From: JBPESP01 sp051710585
GTDB lineage: Bacteria > Pseudomonadota > Gammaproteobacteria > Enterobacterales > Enterobacteriaceae
Assembly: GCA_051710585.1 (NCBI GenBank)
Contig: JBPESP010000001.1
Location: 1 to 64,000, forward strand
Direction of reading: 5' to 3'
DNA length: 64,000 bases
This document shows positions 53,650 to 64,000 of the stretch, piece by piece. Position numbers and translations under genes: made by a program. The notes under the pieces were generated by a model. That model saw only the letters and a program-made list of their open reading frames with translations, did not search any database and was not told where the DNA came from. How positions within the stretch are numbered: the stretch's first letter is position 1; the number at the start of each line of letters is the position of its first letter.

Positions 53650-56600
53650 CTTGGCATCAAGATAACCTTAATTTCACTCGGCAGCGAGGGCGTATCGCCT
53701 CAATCTTCCTAAAAATCTCTAATATCTCGCTGCTTACGGGGCTTTACGGCCTTTTTTGTATAAAATAGCAAACTCCCTGACTGCGCATATAACGCAATAC
53801 GATTACTAGCTCAGTGGGCATTACAGTTCCTGAAGATCTGTTTACATGACTTACATAGCAGAACACTAAGATACATCCCCTTTCATCTCAATCTAGTTTA
53901 TTTTACTCGTATGCATCACTATAATCATACTTTATGCGCATAACTTAAAAAGTTCACTACATTAAGATTGTCATACCAGCGGAAGGTATCTCTCTTATAT
54001 AGAGGAGAATACTAGGACAATAACCCAAAAGGCGATTAAGGTACATTTACAGTAGACAAGCAGGTATTCAATGACTGATGCATAAGAGACTCTATCTCAT
54101 TAGGAGATAATCATTTCTGGGCAGTCTTCACTACCTTAATCTAGTGAATAATATCAGCCATAGTGCCTAATGCTTTTAGCATAAAATTTGATGGTGTTAC
54201 GTTTATCCCCTAACAACTGCATTGGTGTGTGTAAGTCAGCTATATTCCCAAAATGAGCAGGAGAGTAGGACCTCGTCCTTTGGTTAAAAATATTCGATAT
54301 ATACTCTTCTAATTAATACGCGTATAAAATGTTTGTCAACCTGCCCGTTGCTGTTTTAAACAGCACTGCTACTGAAAATATCAAGCCATAGGCTTTTACA
54401 CAACATTTTGATATCGAACTGAATATCAACATTATTTATGAATTTTCATGATTTTTATAAATGCTTTTTATAACGTAATTACCGCATTTTCATTTACTGA
54501 CAGATAACGTCTGAATTAATTAAACCTTAACTTACAATATAAAAACCTAGACTGTATGTCATTAATACAAAACAATACTCCTTTACTAGGGTTCTCTCAT
54601 TAATATAATAAAGATAGGAATTATTATTCCTAATATGTTATATTTAATAACATTAATATAACATATTATATCCTCAAAAGTGTATTTAGAGAAAAAAAGG
54701 GATGACTCTTATTTACGGAAGCTAAAGCGCAGAATTTTCATCAAGTTAAAACAGAACTTTAATATATTCTTAATATATTATTTCTGTGCCAGCCACAACT
54801 TATTAACAAAATAAGTTATTTAATCATTTTTAACTACCGTACAAATGATTAAATCCTTTAATATTTCTACGGTTCTTATTAAAAATACTCTCTTTAAAAA
54901 TCTGATTATTTTAAAAATATACTCAAAATAGATAGCACTTATTAAAGTAAGTTACCTTCATTATTTATATTCGGCAATATTTAGCAACAACAAGTAATAT
55001 CTTTTGTATCATCAATGCACTCATAAAGATAGATATAACTTTTCTGCTGACACCTACACTATTTCTATCAACACCACCGATTACCAAAAATTAATGTGGC
55101 TCGGTGGCATCATAGTGCCAAAATTACAGAATATGGATCGAATTAATATTCCAGTTATTATCAATTAAATAAAATTCCTTGTAAATAAGAATCATTATCT
55201 CCTGGAGGAGATATTCCAAATTCACTTTCTATGCAATTCATTAATCAATCACTTTAACGACCTATATATATTCATCAAAGATAATGCTCTATTATATAGA
55301 GAATAACCTTGTAACAAGCATTAAAGGAATACAATATTATATTGCCTTTTCTGTCGCCACGTTTCATCATATATTGTATAATTAGACAGGTCAATTAATC
55401 CCTATATATGTTTGGCATGCTGTCATGTATCAATCGCCCATCGATATCAAGGTAATAACATGAGGGGCACCGTATTGTTATGTAAATTAGTGGATATAGG
55501 AACCATTTTCCTATTAGATATATTATCAATATAATCTTTATTTATGGTTTCAAAATAAGCTCGATAGAAGCATCCAGTAGTTATTGGATCAATGAATAAA
55601 CTAGGCTTCCTTCTTTTTTTAACTTTACTAACAAAAACACTAGTATTAATATTTAAATTAATATTAATTAATTTTTCTGTAAATAACTTTACATTTAACT
55701 TTATTTAAAATCTCTATTTAAGAGTATATCAGGTATTTTATAATGCTAATATAATCTTCCTAAGACTTTTAATAAATACTCATAGAACGTATAGTATTCA
55801 ATACATATTCAGTGGCTTCCTGTTATACAATGTTATTCTTTTTTGTAGCACTCTTTTATTCTTAAATACTGTATAACAGCTTTTGGCTATATCATTAGAT
55901 ATAAAATGGATTGATATATTTTTCCTTCAATGAATTAAAATTTCCGTATAGCCGGTCTATTAATATTACGAACGACATCTCATGATTGCCGATAGCGCTT
56001 ATCCTAACTACACACCCCTCACACTAATTTAAATAGACAGCGATCATTACCCCATAAATATTTGCGAAAAAAGCAATAGCAATTTTTGTTTTAATAATTC
56101 CACCTAAAACCTCAGCGTTTGAGAAGAAAACTATTCAGAATGGCATAAGATCCTTATATTTACTCTTTTACTTCTAAACTCTTTACATAACTCCATACCA
56201 CTCAGCTATAGAACTTCAGTGTACCCCCCTCTGCGTGAATCTTTTTTAGATTAAGAAGTGTAAGTACTGGATATCCATTGGTACAATAATACCCCAGGAC
56301 GTTCGTACATATGATGTAAAAATTCTACCCCAATAGAGGAGCAAGATCGCCCTTCATCAACTAGGCCAAGGTAGTGCTCTTCCCGCACAGCTCTTATACA
56401 CACTTCCAAACAAGCTTGTAGGTATTACCAGTTTTCCACAGACACAGTTGAGTCTACGAAGATTGCAATATACCTTAGCGATATGGCCAAGATAAGCTCA
56501 TTCACAAAATGATTTTTATTGGCACTAATTACTTCCATTATCACTCTTAGCAGATGGGTTGATACAAAATTTATCTTTATATCCCGCCTGGTGGCGGATC

Positions 56601-59240
56601 TCCTACTGTTAAAAAATACTGCAGTGTATCATCAGAATTATTGGTATTACCGTTTCAAATCCCTCTTAAATATTATGAAATGCGCACGCCGCTTAATCCT
56701 ATTCATCAGCTACGTTATGCCGATTGGCATAGTCTGACAACCCATCAGCTAAAAATACTTTTTTGCATAATTATACAACATATCCTTAGCGGTTATTACA
56801 GAACTACTTTATGTCGTTTTTTTGTATTTAGATTCAAACAAGTATACCTTCTTTTTTAATAGCTAATATTTCTAGTAATCATTATATTTAATATCTTTCC
56901 TTATATAAATCAATCATCTTGCGTAATTCATCTTTTATATCCTGAATGTTGTTTTTAGCCAATTTAATATGGCTCTTAGCCCATTTTAAATGCTTTTTTC
57001 TACTCTGGAACTAGCATCGGTTAGGCTATATTGTTATTCCAAACCAAGATACAAAAAAACGCCCTTCATTTAGTAAATGTTCACTTCATTAGGATTTTGG
57101 ATATCATAAGTCACCCATACCGTCTGACGATCTACCTTAATTATCTCCTTCGAGAATACTATTTTCAGTAGATTAATTCAACCGCACTGGGGTTTACATT
57201 ACTCTTCTGCCATAAATATCTTGCGCAATTTACTTGACATCGGGTATTCAATATCTTCTCTTTCCTTAATCAACAGGATGTTACGGTCTGGAGCGATCCA
57301 GTACTGTGTGCTTGACTGATTCATTATCCAGCTGGGCGGGAAGGGGATTACGGTATGAAATTAATAGTGTCGTTATTTTAAGATCTTGCGGTTTAACTCT
57401 GTTAAAAATATACGTATTACGTAAAAGCTTTAATTCCTGAATAATTACGTACTTAATCTGGTGAATTTACTAATCTATTTATTTAATCAGCAGTAAAGTC
57501 CCTGTGGAATGGCAGGCAATATTAGAAAACCGAATCACTAGCATAACGAACATAGTTACGACACCTTCATTATATAAAAATTAAGTCAAATTATGTCAGG
57601 ATCTAAATTAAATAGATTGGTGATAATATCTTTATATTTAAAATAAAATACAATTTTATTTTATAATCGCCCTATATAATAAATATTTCTTATTTTAAAA
57701 AAAAGATAAATTACATAGAAAAGTGAATAAGAGAAAATGATTTTCTTTTGAAATGGATTAAATAAAATTTTCATACAATTTAATATTCGATAGGAAATAA
57801 AATACTAAACTTCTAAAACTAAATGGATTTTACCCTCCCCTCAATACTCTACAGTATTAACAAAAGTGTATAAAAATCTATACAGTGCAGTATTTCAAAG
57901 CACGGCATATAAGCAACGTATCAATCTAGGCTAATTTTATTTAATTAAAATACACTCAAAAAAGTAGCTTTAACTAATGAGATTTATATATTAATGATGC
58001 AAGCCCAATAGAGCCTCTTTCAGGGAAGTTACTTCACATATAATTTATAAACTATTCTATAAAAATTATAGAGGCATTAGTAATACTTGCTTTTCAAAAA
58101 AAGTGACCAATATTTTATTAGCGGAATAAAAATATAAAGATAAACTTAAATAGTTTTTTACTCTATCGTCTAAAAGACAAAAATATAATAACTCTACATA
58201 AATATAAAGAAGAGTAGTATCTAAAGAGTGTCCTGTAGAAAATACAGTAGGCTTACATTATAAGAAAAGTGAATAAATCTAAATAAAGATTATGTCATTA
58301 CATATATTATCTAATTATTTTATTATTTACTAAATTTAATCTTATTTATATATTTTTATGAATCAAAAAGACGTTGTAACCACTTTATTTAGTGTAAAAG
58401 TCATTTCCTGTTTATTTTTTTTCTTTGCGATTAGCCCAGAATGATTACCACTTCATATTTATCCTTGCCTAATCGGGTAATACGTAGATCTGTTAACCAT
58501 TCTATTCAGGTGGTAGATTGCAGCTGTATACTAAGCACGCTAATTCTAGCAATTATTGTTGAAATACTGTACTACCACCACATCCTGGCACATCAAAGCA
58601 TACTGACGCGCATGGCATAAAATACCGTAATTTTCTGGAAAATAAGGCTGCAAATAAGAAGGGAAGAATTATCTATACGGGCACTAAACCTAGCTCTACA
58701 AAACTGACGCGGTAAGGCTGAAGCCTAAAAAAGCAACACTTTATCGGACAATAAAAACAGGCAAAAACATTATTGTAGCGTAATAATGCAAATTTCGTAA
58801 TTAAAATCCTGTGTACCTGTGGTAGGTACAGCCTATATAACTACATGTTGTTTCACCTTAATTTTTTATTAATATGGAGAAATCACCAGCCTGGACGTCG
58901 AAATTAGAATTATTACGATAGATATCTTTTCATGCTCGCTTACGGCTTTTTTCATTTTTGGGCTTGTATATTCCAAAATGTATACCTCTTCATACTTTAA
59001 CATGGCAAAGGTATCAACATCAATATATTGACGCAATGTATGCTCATTAATATTCGGTAGCGCAGCGCGCTATAGCATCTGCATACGGCCTGCAGAAAAA
59101 AATATTTATAGCACTCTATCGGGAGTCGAGTATAAACCATAGACGGATGGCCACTTGGTAAGTGGTAATCATTCGCTTCTGCCTTTCCAAAATCAACCCG
59201 TAGAATCACAGTGGATGACTAGTATCGCACCCCCTTAACC
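53650..59240. other. Decayed, very AT-rich DNA
   Basis: About 5.6 kb without a readable gene. Plus frames at 56519-56737 and 56641-56859 overlap each other and show no family; minus 58997-59209 (MILRVDFGKAEAND) has none either. ldtD, which follows mukB in E. coli, could not be recognised. Confidence 0.5.
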
Positions 59241-59249
59241 TGACTCTGA

Positions 59250-62200
59250 CTATCGCCCTTTGTCAAAGTTGTTGATAATGGTGTAATTTTATCATTGCTA
59301 AAGCCGCGTAGCCTGAACGCATGGACATATTCTTAATTATTGAATACTTTTTATCTGGACTAATATTTTCTGGCACAGCGAAATATCTTCGTCATATAAT
59401 TCACCTGTATTATTCTTCTAAGCTTCGAACCACTATCACAAAAATAGACATACCAGTACAGATAGCTTCATCAGTGGCGAATAACCCTCTTAACCAAGCG
59501 TCTATAGCTGAGCGCTACCTATAATTGACTTTTTTAGAATCAGCTGCTAATACAGCTTACATAATGTTCCGGAAAACGCTAGGTGCTATATAACATACAT
59601 AGGTCCTGATATGTTATGCTCTTGCTTGTTTGTTGAAGACATCCAGCAGTGTTGCATAAGCTTCAAGCATCCTGACGTTCAGGCGCACTATTCACTTGGC
59701 TAAAACTGACCGCCTGCAACCCCTGATTAAGCATCCAGATGCGATTTTACTTGCGCAGGATGTTTTTTTACGGATAATATTGGCCACGCTTTCAGAATTG
59801 AAAGCTAACCTTTACTTGCGTTCGGTCAACTCTTTCGTTAGGTGATTGAACTTGATTTCCATTTACTCAATAGCTTCAAGCAGATCATCTGTACGAATAA
59901 TATTTTAATAAGAGATACGCTTACACAGATAATTATAAACAGCAATAAAAAAACTAAATCTTGCCCTCTGATCATTTGAGATCTTCCGACATCTACAGTA
60001 TATCCCACATGCGCTCATTACCCGCTTACCGACAGATGCAATACTCTCAGAGCTCTATCCAACATAGAACACAGATCCTCCCTTTCCATCTAAGCCAATT
60101 TGCGGCGAAGTAACTGGTGCTCTCGACGCTATCTTCCTTGACTAAACATAGCATCGCGCACTAACCATCCTTGATGTTGATCACTTTACCTGCTCGTAGG
60201 TCTGATGATAATCGCATTCTAACTTTCATAATTTCTTTTACAAAACATCCATTTCCCACCTCGTAAAAGGTTAACTGTTTTTAATTGATTTAAATAACCA
60301 TGATTTTAGCTCATAGCTATCTGCAGTTAATACTGCCGTTTGCGAGAGCGCGTTTCAGTATTTTCTTTGGTCTGCAAACTCCGATATTATGTAGTTCTTA
60401 CATCAGTTCTTTCAGCATATCCTACTTGGCATCAAAAGATCTCTTCAGCGATACCTGAACCTTACTAAACTGCTATTGGCTTGACATTATAGGCGTGAGA
60501 CGCCTACGTATCCCGTACCCTAAGAGTTACGTGCAGTTTTCAACCATTTTAGATGCTTACACGGGTTATCGTTCAGATTAGTATTTTCACTCAGTATGCC
60601 GGCGATAGCAAAATACTTGAAGTGGCTAGCGGCATTACGCTACTTCCGTCAGAGTAAAAGCCTGTTTCCCTACCTTGATACTGATATCTGCTACACCCAC
60701 TTATAGTTAGGCCATAGTTATTCTTTCTACTTGAGGTAAATTTGCAGTGTCACTACCAGCAGTTTCAGCTGATACAGGGTCATTTTATTCTGAATTACGT
60801 AACGTGACACGTCTTATCAGTACCCTGCCAATCCGCCTGAACTGTTTACAACAAGTCTTGCAAGGTGCCATCCAGCAGAACAGGCAGGGGGTGAGGAACT
60901 ATATAACTCAATTAAGCAGAGTTATATAGTTCCTCGTATTCCTGATCGTAGTGCTGCTGTTTTATGCTTCTGTCCATACTGATTGTTGAGTTCATGTTCC
61001 GAATCACTGTGTAGGCCGTTTAATGTGCACATCTCCACTTCCAGATATAGCTTAAATGTTACAGCTAAATGATCCTCTATAAAATAGCTGAACGCTCGAT
61101 GCTGACACACCGGATTTTTACATATCAAACGACAACGCAACTTAGCATTCTATTAGAACGTTCCCCGTACAGGTTAACACTAACTTTTTTACAACCGGCT
61201 TGTGCGCACGTCAAACAGGCGACACTGAGGTAAAGCGCGATTTAACCCCACTGGCATACTGCGCCACTTTCATTAACACCACATCTTACAGTTCTTTCAC
61301 GTCAAACACGTTATCATCAAATCTATAGGATCCCCATTTCAATAACATAGAGATCATCCGAACAATCTTATAAACCGCCAAATTGTTCCACAGCTGTGAT
61401 AAATCCGGGATGAAAATCACGTTCTGGAACAGGCATTACAACGCTAAAAATACGGGGCATTGTTAAGCGTAACGTTCTCATAAATTTCCGATAGTAGCAT
61501 GTCGCAAAAGCGATCAGGCAGAGTTATTAAGCGGATATCTTCAGTTCTTTAACCGACTATTTAAAGCGCCTATATAAACCTTTTGCATACCGTTTTATCC
61601 TGGGATCTTGTTGCACTCCACGGTGATTTCTATATCACGCTTCATCAGAAACTGCATGGTATCCGTTACTTGGTAATTGTTTTAATGTTCCACCGTTTTG
61701 TTTGCTCACTGCCATTAAGGCATATCCTACGTTGCTGCCTAGGCAGGGGCGTATGCCCGATAAGCTATTTTTCAACATCAATACAGCCGGGCGCCATCTA
61801 TTCCAATATCTGATGGTGGTACAAGGGGCGTTCGATGGCTTCAGACACTATCGCTGACAAAGTTTCAACCCGTACTCTAGCACCTACTGCACCATATTGA
61901 GCTCATTGAGAGAATAATTCTGATCTATATATAGATAAACTTCTACAGTAGGCATTCAGCGTATTGCTGCTCACGTAACCGTTTTCCAACTTATTAAGCT
62001 GACTACAAAATCATCTTATAACTACTCTACTTGATAACGTTGCGACGTAGTGTCAGAAAATCAGTTTTCCTACTATTTGCCAGGCGTCGCTGCGGTTGCC
62101 CTGCTAACCAGTAATTTTTACCACCAACTCGTAAAGCTGTTCAAAAAAGAACGCTTGTTATGCCTGCTTCGGGCATATTAGTTTTTACTTAAAATCCAGC

Positions 62201-63598
62201 CGACCATCGGTGCTCTCCTATCCACGCTCTTCGTATATAACAAACCTTGGTATAACATCTTCCCATGTCAACACCGGGAGCGCACACGGTTTTTAGCGCG
62301 ATCCAAGGCTTATAATACTTGCTGTAATTAGGTGATGCGCGTTTTTATGTATCCAGTGCCTTTTAAATAGTCTGTCAGCTTTTTCAGTTCACTCACTATC
62401 TTAAGCTCGTCCGCCTGCAATCAAACTTTGTTTTTGACTCCTTAGTGAACTTCTTGGACACTACCTTATTTTTTTATTCTAGTTGGTAGGCCAGTTCTTC
62501 TAGAATCTTCTTCTTGTTAACAGCTATTTTATAACTAATGCATCACGGGTTGCACTAGATTAAAATGATCGTTAGCAGTCTGATAATTAGCTTCCAAATC
62601 AAACTCACTGCTGATAATTTCCGGCAATTCCTTGACCATATCGACGTAATAATACTGTTTGGATAATAATTTCCTGCGGCTACAAAAAATACATGTAAAA
62701 TAAAGATATTACTTAAATATAAAAGCTGTTCTTTGATATATTGCATATAATCACTGCTACGTAAGCAGTAGCTTCAGAAGTCAGATGCTTAAATAAATCC
62801 CGATCTTGATTCGTGTCACACGGATCGTCTTAAAGCATTAAATAGTTTTTTTTGCAAAATACTGCTTCTATATTCTGGAACATTTTCGCATCCATCGCTA
62901 TTTCAGGGCTATAAATAGCCGTATACCGACAGATAATCACACTGAAAATACCGCTGTATAATGATGCTTTGATGAGGTAATATAGTATTTGCTTCAATTA
63001 GCGCTAAAATACAGCCCATATGACAACACCACGCCCACATGAAACATTAGAAAATGATAATTAGTGATAAAATTAAACTGTTTAAACCATATTATATCAA
63101 TCGCCTTTCGATCCACTCTTTAAATTCCTGCAATGGCAACACCTACCCCTGACGATCACCATCTGTCATCATCAGGATCTCGATAGAATTCACTTTGATA
63201 AGGCAGGCAACCCTAGATCATAAGCGGCTTAATGTCCGCTTTGCGAGCACAGATAACAATCTGCTGCAGAAGAAAACGCCTACCAGAATATACTAATAGT
63301 GGAAGTTGACGACTTCTATAATCACATAATACATTTCTACTCGCAGTTTTCTTTCAAACCCCTTTATCCCACATGCCACTGGTGATGCCGGCTTCAGTAG
63401 TATTACAGGAATCCACAGTGGGGGTAAAATATAGAATCAAGGCAGTGGCGAAAATACCGCGCTATACTAGTAAATTTCCCAGCACCCCTTACTTTATCAC
63501 GGTATAGCTGGTAGCCAATATATCCAAATTAAATTGGACAACAAAAAAGCCATTCCAGTTGATTAGCATTAGTGCAAAAGTCTACCGTGCTCAATCAT
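59250..63598 (-). pseudogene. mukB: mukB relic (condensin SMC-like subunit)
   Basis: Near full-length span for a 1486-residue protein. Start ATG ATT GAG (63596-63598 on the minus strand) then LINWNGFF (family LVNWNGFF). HRAFSYFIEDHLAVTFKLYLEVEMCTLNG near 61070 matches HQAFSRFIGSHLAVAFESDPEAEIRQLN. MLNQGLQAVSFSQVNS near 59720 matches MLNQGLQSVSFGQVNS. DAWLRGLFATDEAICTGMSIFVIVV matches the signature region, which then jumps to PENISPDK, deleting the Walker B segment. Stops are everywhere. A 17-bp palindrome lies at 60893-60935. MukB with MukE/F compacts and segregates the chromosome. Confidence 0.92.
60893..60935. repeat. 17-bp palindrome inside the mukB relic
   Basis: GAGGAACTATATAACTC (60893-60909) pairs exactly with 60919-60935 around 9 bases. 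Both arms lie within readable MukB sequence; on the minus strand the first-read arm gives EELYNS and the second gives LSYIVPH, where the family has a single EQAKEGVTALNRILPR. One arm must have been rewritten from the other. Confidence 0.85.
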
Positions 63599-64000
63599 GC
63601 CTATTCATCATCCTTGGAAGCATCCGTGCTTTTGCCATTGAGCGCTTCATTTTATCTTTACCGTTCTATTTATCACTGAATGCTAGGATGTTTTCTAGTG
63701 AAGTTTCTTTGCCGGTTCGAATTATCTGCAGTTACGCTTCACGCACATGACCTTCAGTGTAAACAATGAAGGAAGGCGCTTATTTTTTTATGGCTTCTAT
63801 CTGTCAAAATCCGAGCTGGTAGAGTGTTGATTTATCAGTTTTAATAGTTTAGTCTCATCAATTAAACTCAATATCAATAATTCGTTATACAATTCTTATT
63901 GACTGAAAATATCCCGTATGTCACAGTCGTTATAAACTAAAGTTTAGGTAAAACAAAATGTTACAAACTATCATAGTACAATACTAAAAAGAAAAGGTAA
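63591..64000 (-). pseudogene. mukE: mukE relic (condensin subunit), C-terminal part
   Basis: Runs off the right edge. Minus strand: ELYNELLILSLIDETKLLKLINQHSTSSDFDR matches [30 protein letters not shown]. After an internal deletion come a broken match to FRFGADVRAGDDPREAQ and then LQIIRTGKETSLEN (RLIRDGEAMPIEN), overlapping the mukB start. Gene order mukE-mukB matches E. coli. Confidence 0.85.

Noticed and set aside
1..64000. CRISPR array, prophage, toxin-antitoxin module or secretion system
   Set aside because: No regularly spaced repeats, no cas, integrase, capsid or terminase motifs and no recognisable toxin or secretion genes were seen on either strand.

Overview
The window looks like a piece of a gammaproteobacterial (Enterobacterales) endosymbiont chromosome in an advanced state of gene decay. 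Every readable gene, live or dead, is closest in sequence and order to Escherichia/Yersinia/Sodalis-type chromosomes. Only 11 protein genes still read cleanly from start to stop, together about 10.5 kb or 16-17% of the window. Four tRNA genes are also intact. The rest is AT-rich sequence in which about 20 named pseudogenes can still be read by eye across many frameshifts and stops, plus long stretches where nothing is recognisable. Enterobacterial gene order with massive erosion and almost no live mobile DNA fits a Sodalis- or Serratia-allied insect symbiont; that placement is inference, not shown by a marker gene.

Layout. 1-4.9 kb: no readable gene. 4.9-16 kb: the fpr-tpiA-pfkA-cpxP/cpxRA block in E. 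coli order and orientation. fpr, tpiA and pfkA are intact; cpxP, cpxR and cpxA are dead. 16-21.3 kb: the cysE-gpsA-secB-grxC-yibN / envC-yibQ block, in which only yibN is intact. 22.6-25.6 kb: the LPS inner-core operon hldD (intact), waaF (dead), waaC (intact). 29.5-30.2 kb: a lone yqjA (DedA family) in about 10 kb of otherwise unreadable DNA. 35.4-43.7 kb: lnt (intact), ybeX (dead), ybeY (intact), ybeZ (dead), miaB (intact), a dead ubiF on the other strand, then the tRNA operon Met-Leu-Gln-Gln with a consensus promoter. 45-49.6 kb: the nag regulon (nagC, nagA, nagB and nagE all dead), followed by intact glnS. 50.8-51.8 kb: a dead IS3-family element. 53.4-53.6 kb: a possible fadR remnant. 59.2-64 kb: dead mukB and mukE.

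How the genes work together. What survives is a housekeeping core: two glycolytic enzymes, flavodoxin/ferredoxin reductase, LPS heptose synthesis and first heptose transfer, lipoprotein N-acylation, 16S rRNA maturation, tRNA thiomethylation, Gln-tRNA synthesis and an inner-membrane DedA protein. What is dead is regulation (Cpx, NagC), export assistance (SecB), serine acetylation (CysE), glycerol-3-phosphate synthesis (GpsA), amino-sugar use (Nag), ubiquinone hydroxylation (UbiF), cell separation (EnvC) and condensin (MukBE).

The most unusual feature is a set of long, perfect, tight-loop palindromes (10-21 bp arms) scattered through the decayed DNA. Where the underlying pseudogene can still be read (nagB, mukB, nagC, ubiF), the palindrome sits inside former coding sequence or at a deletion junction. 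This suggests template-switch or quasipalindrome mutation rather than surviving terminators. Runs of eight C or G bases are also more frequent than base composition predicts. Pseudogene limits are approximate (about +/-30 bases or more) because they were placed by reading translated fragments.
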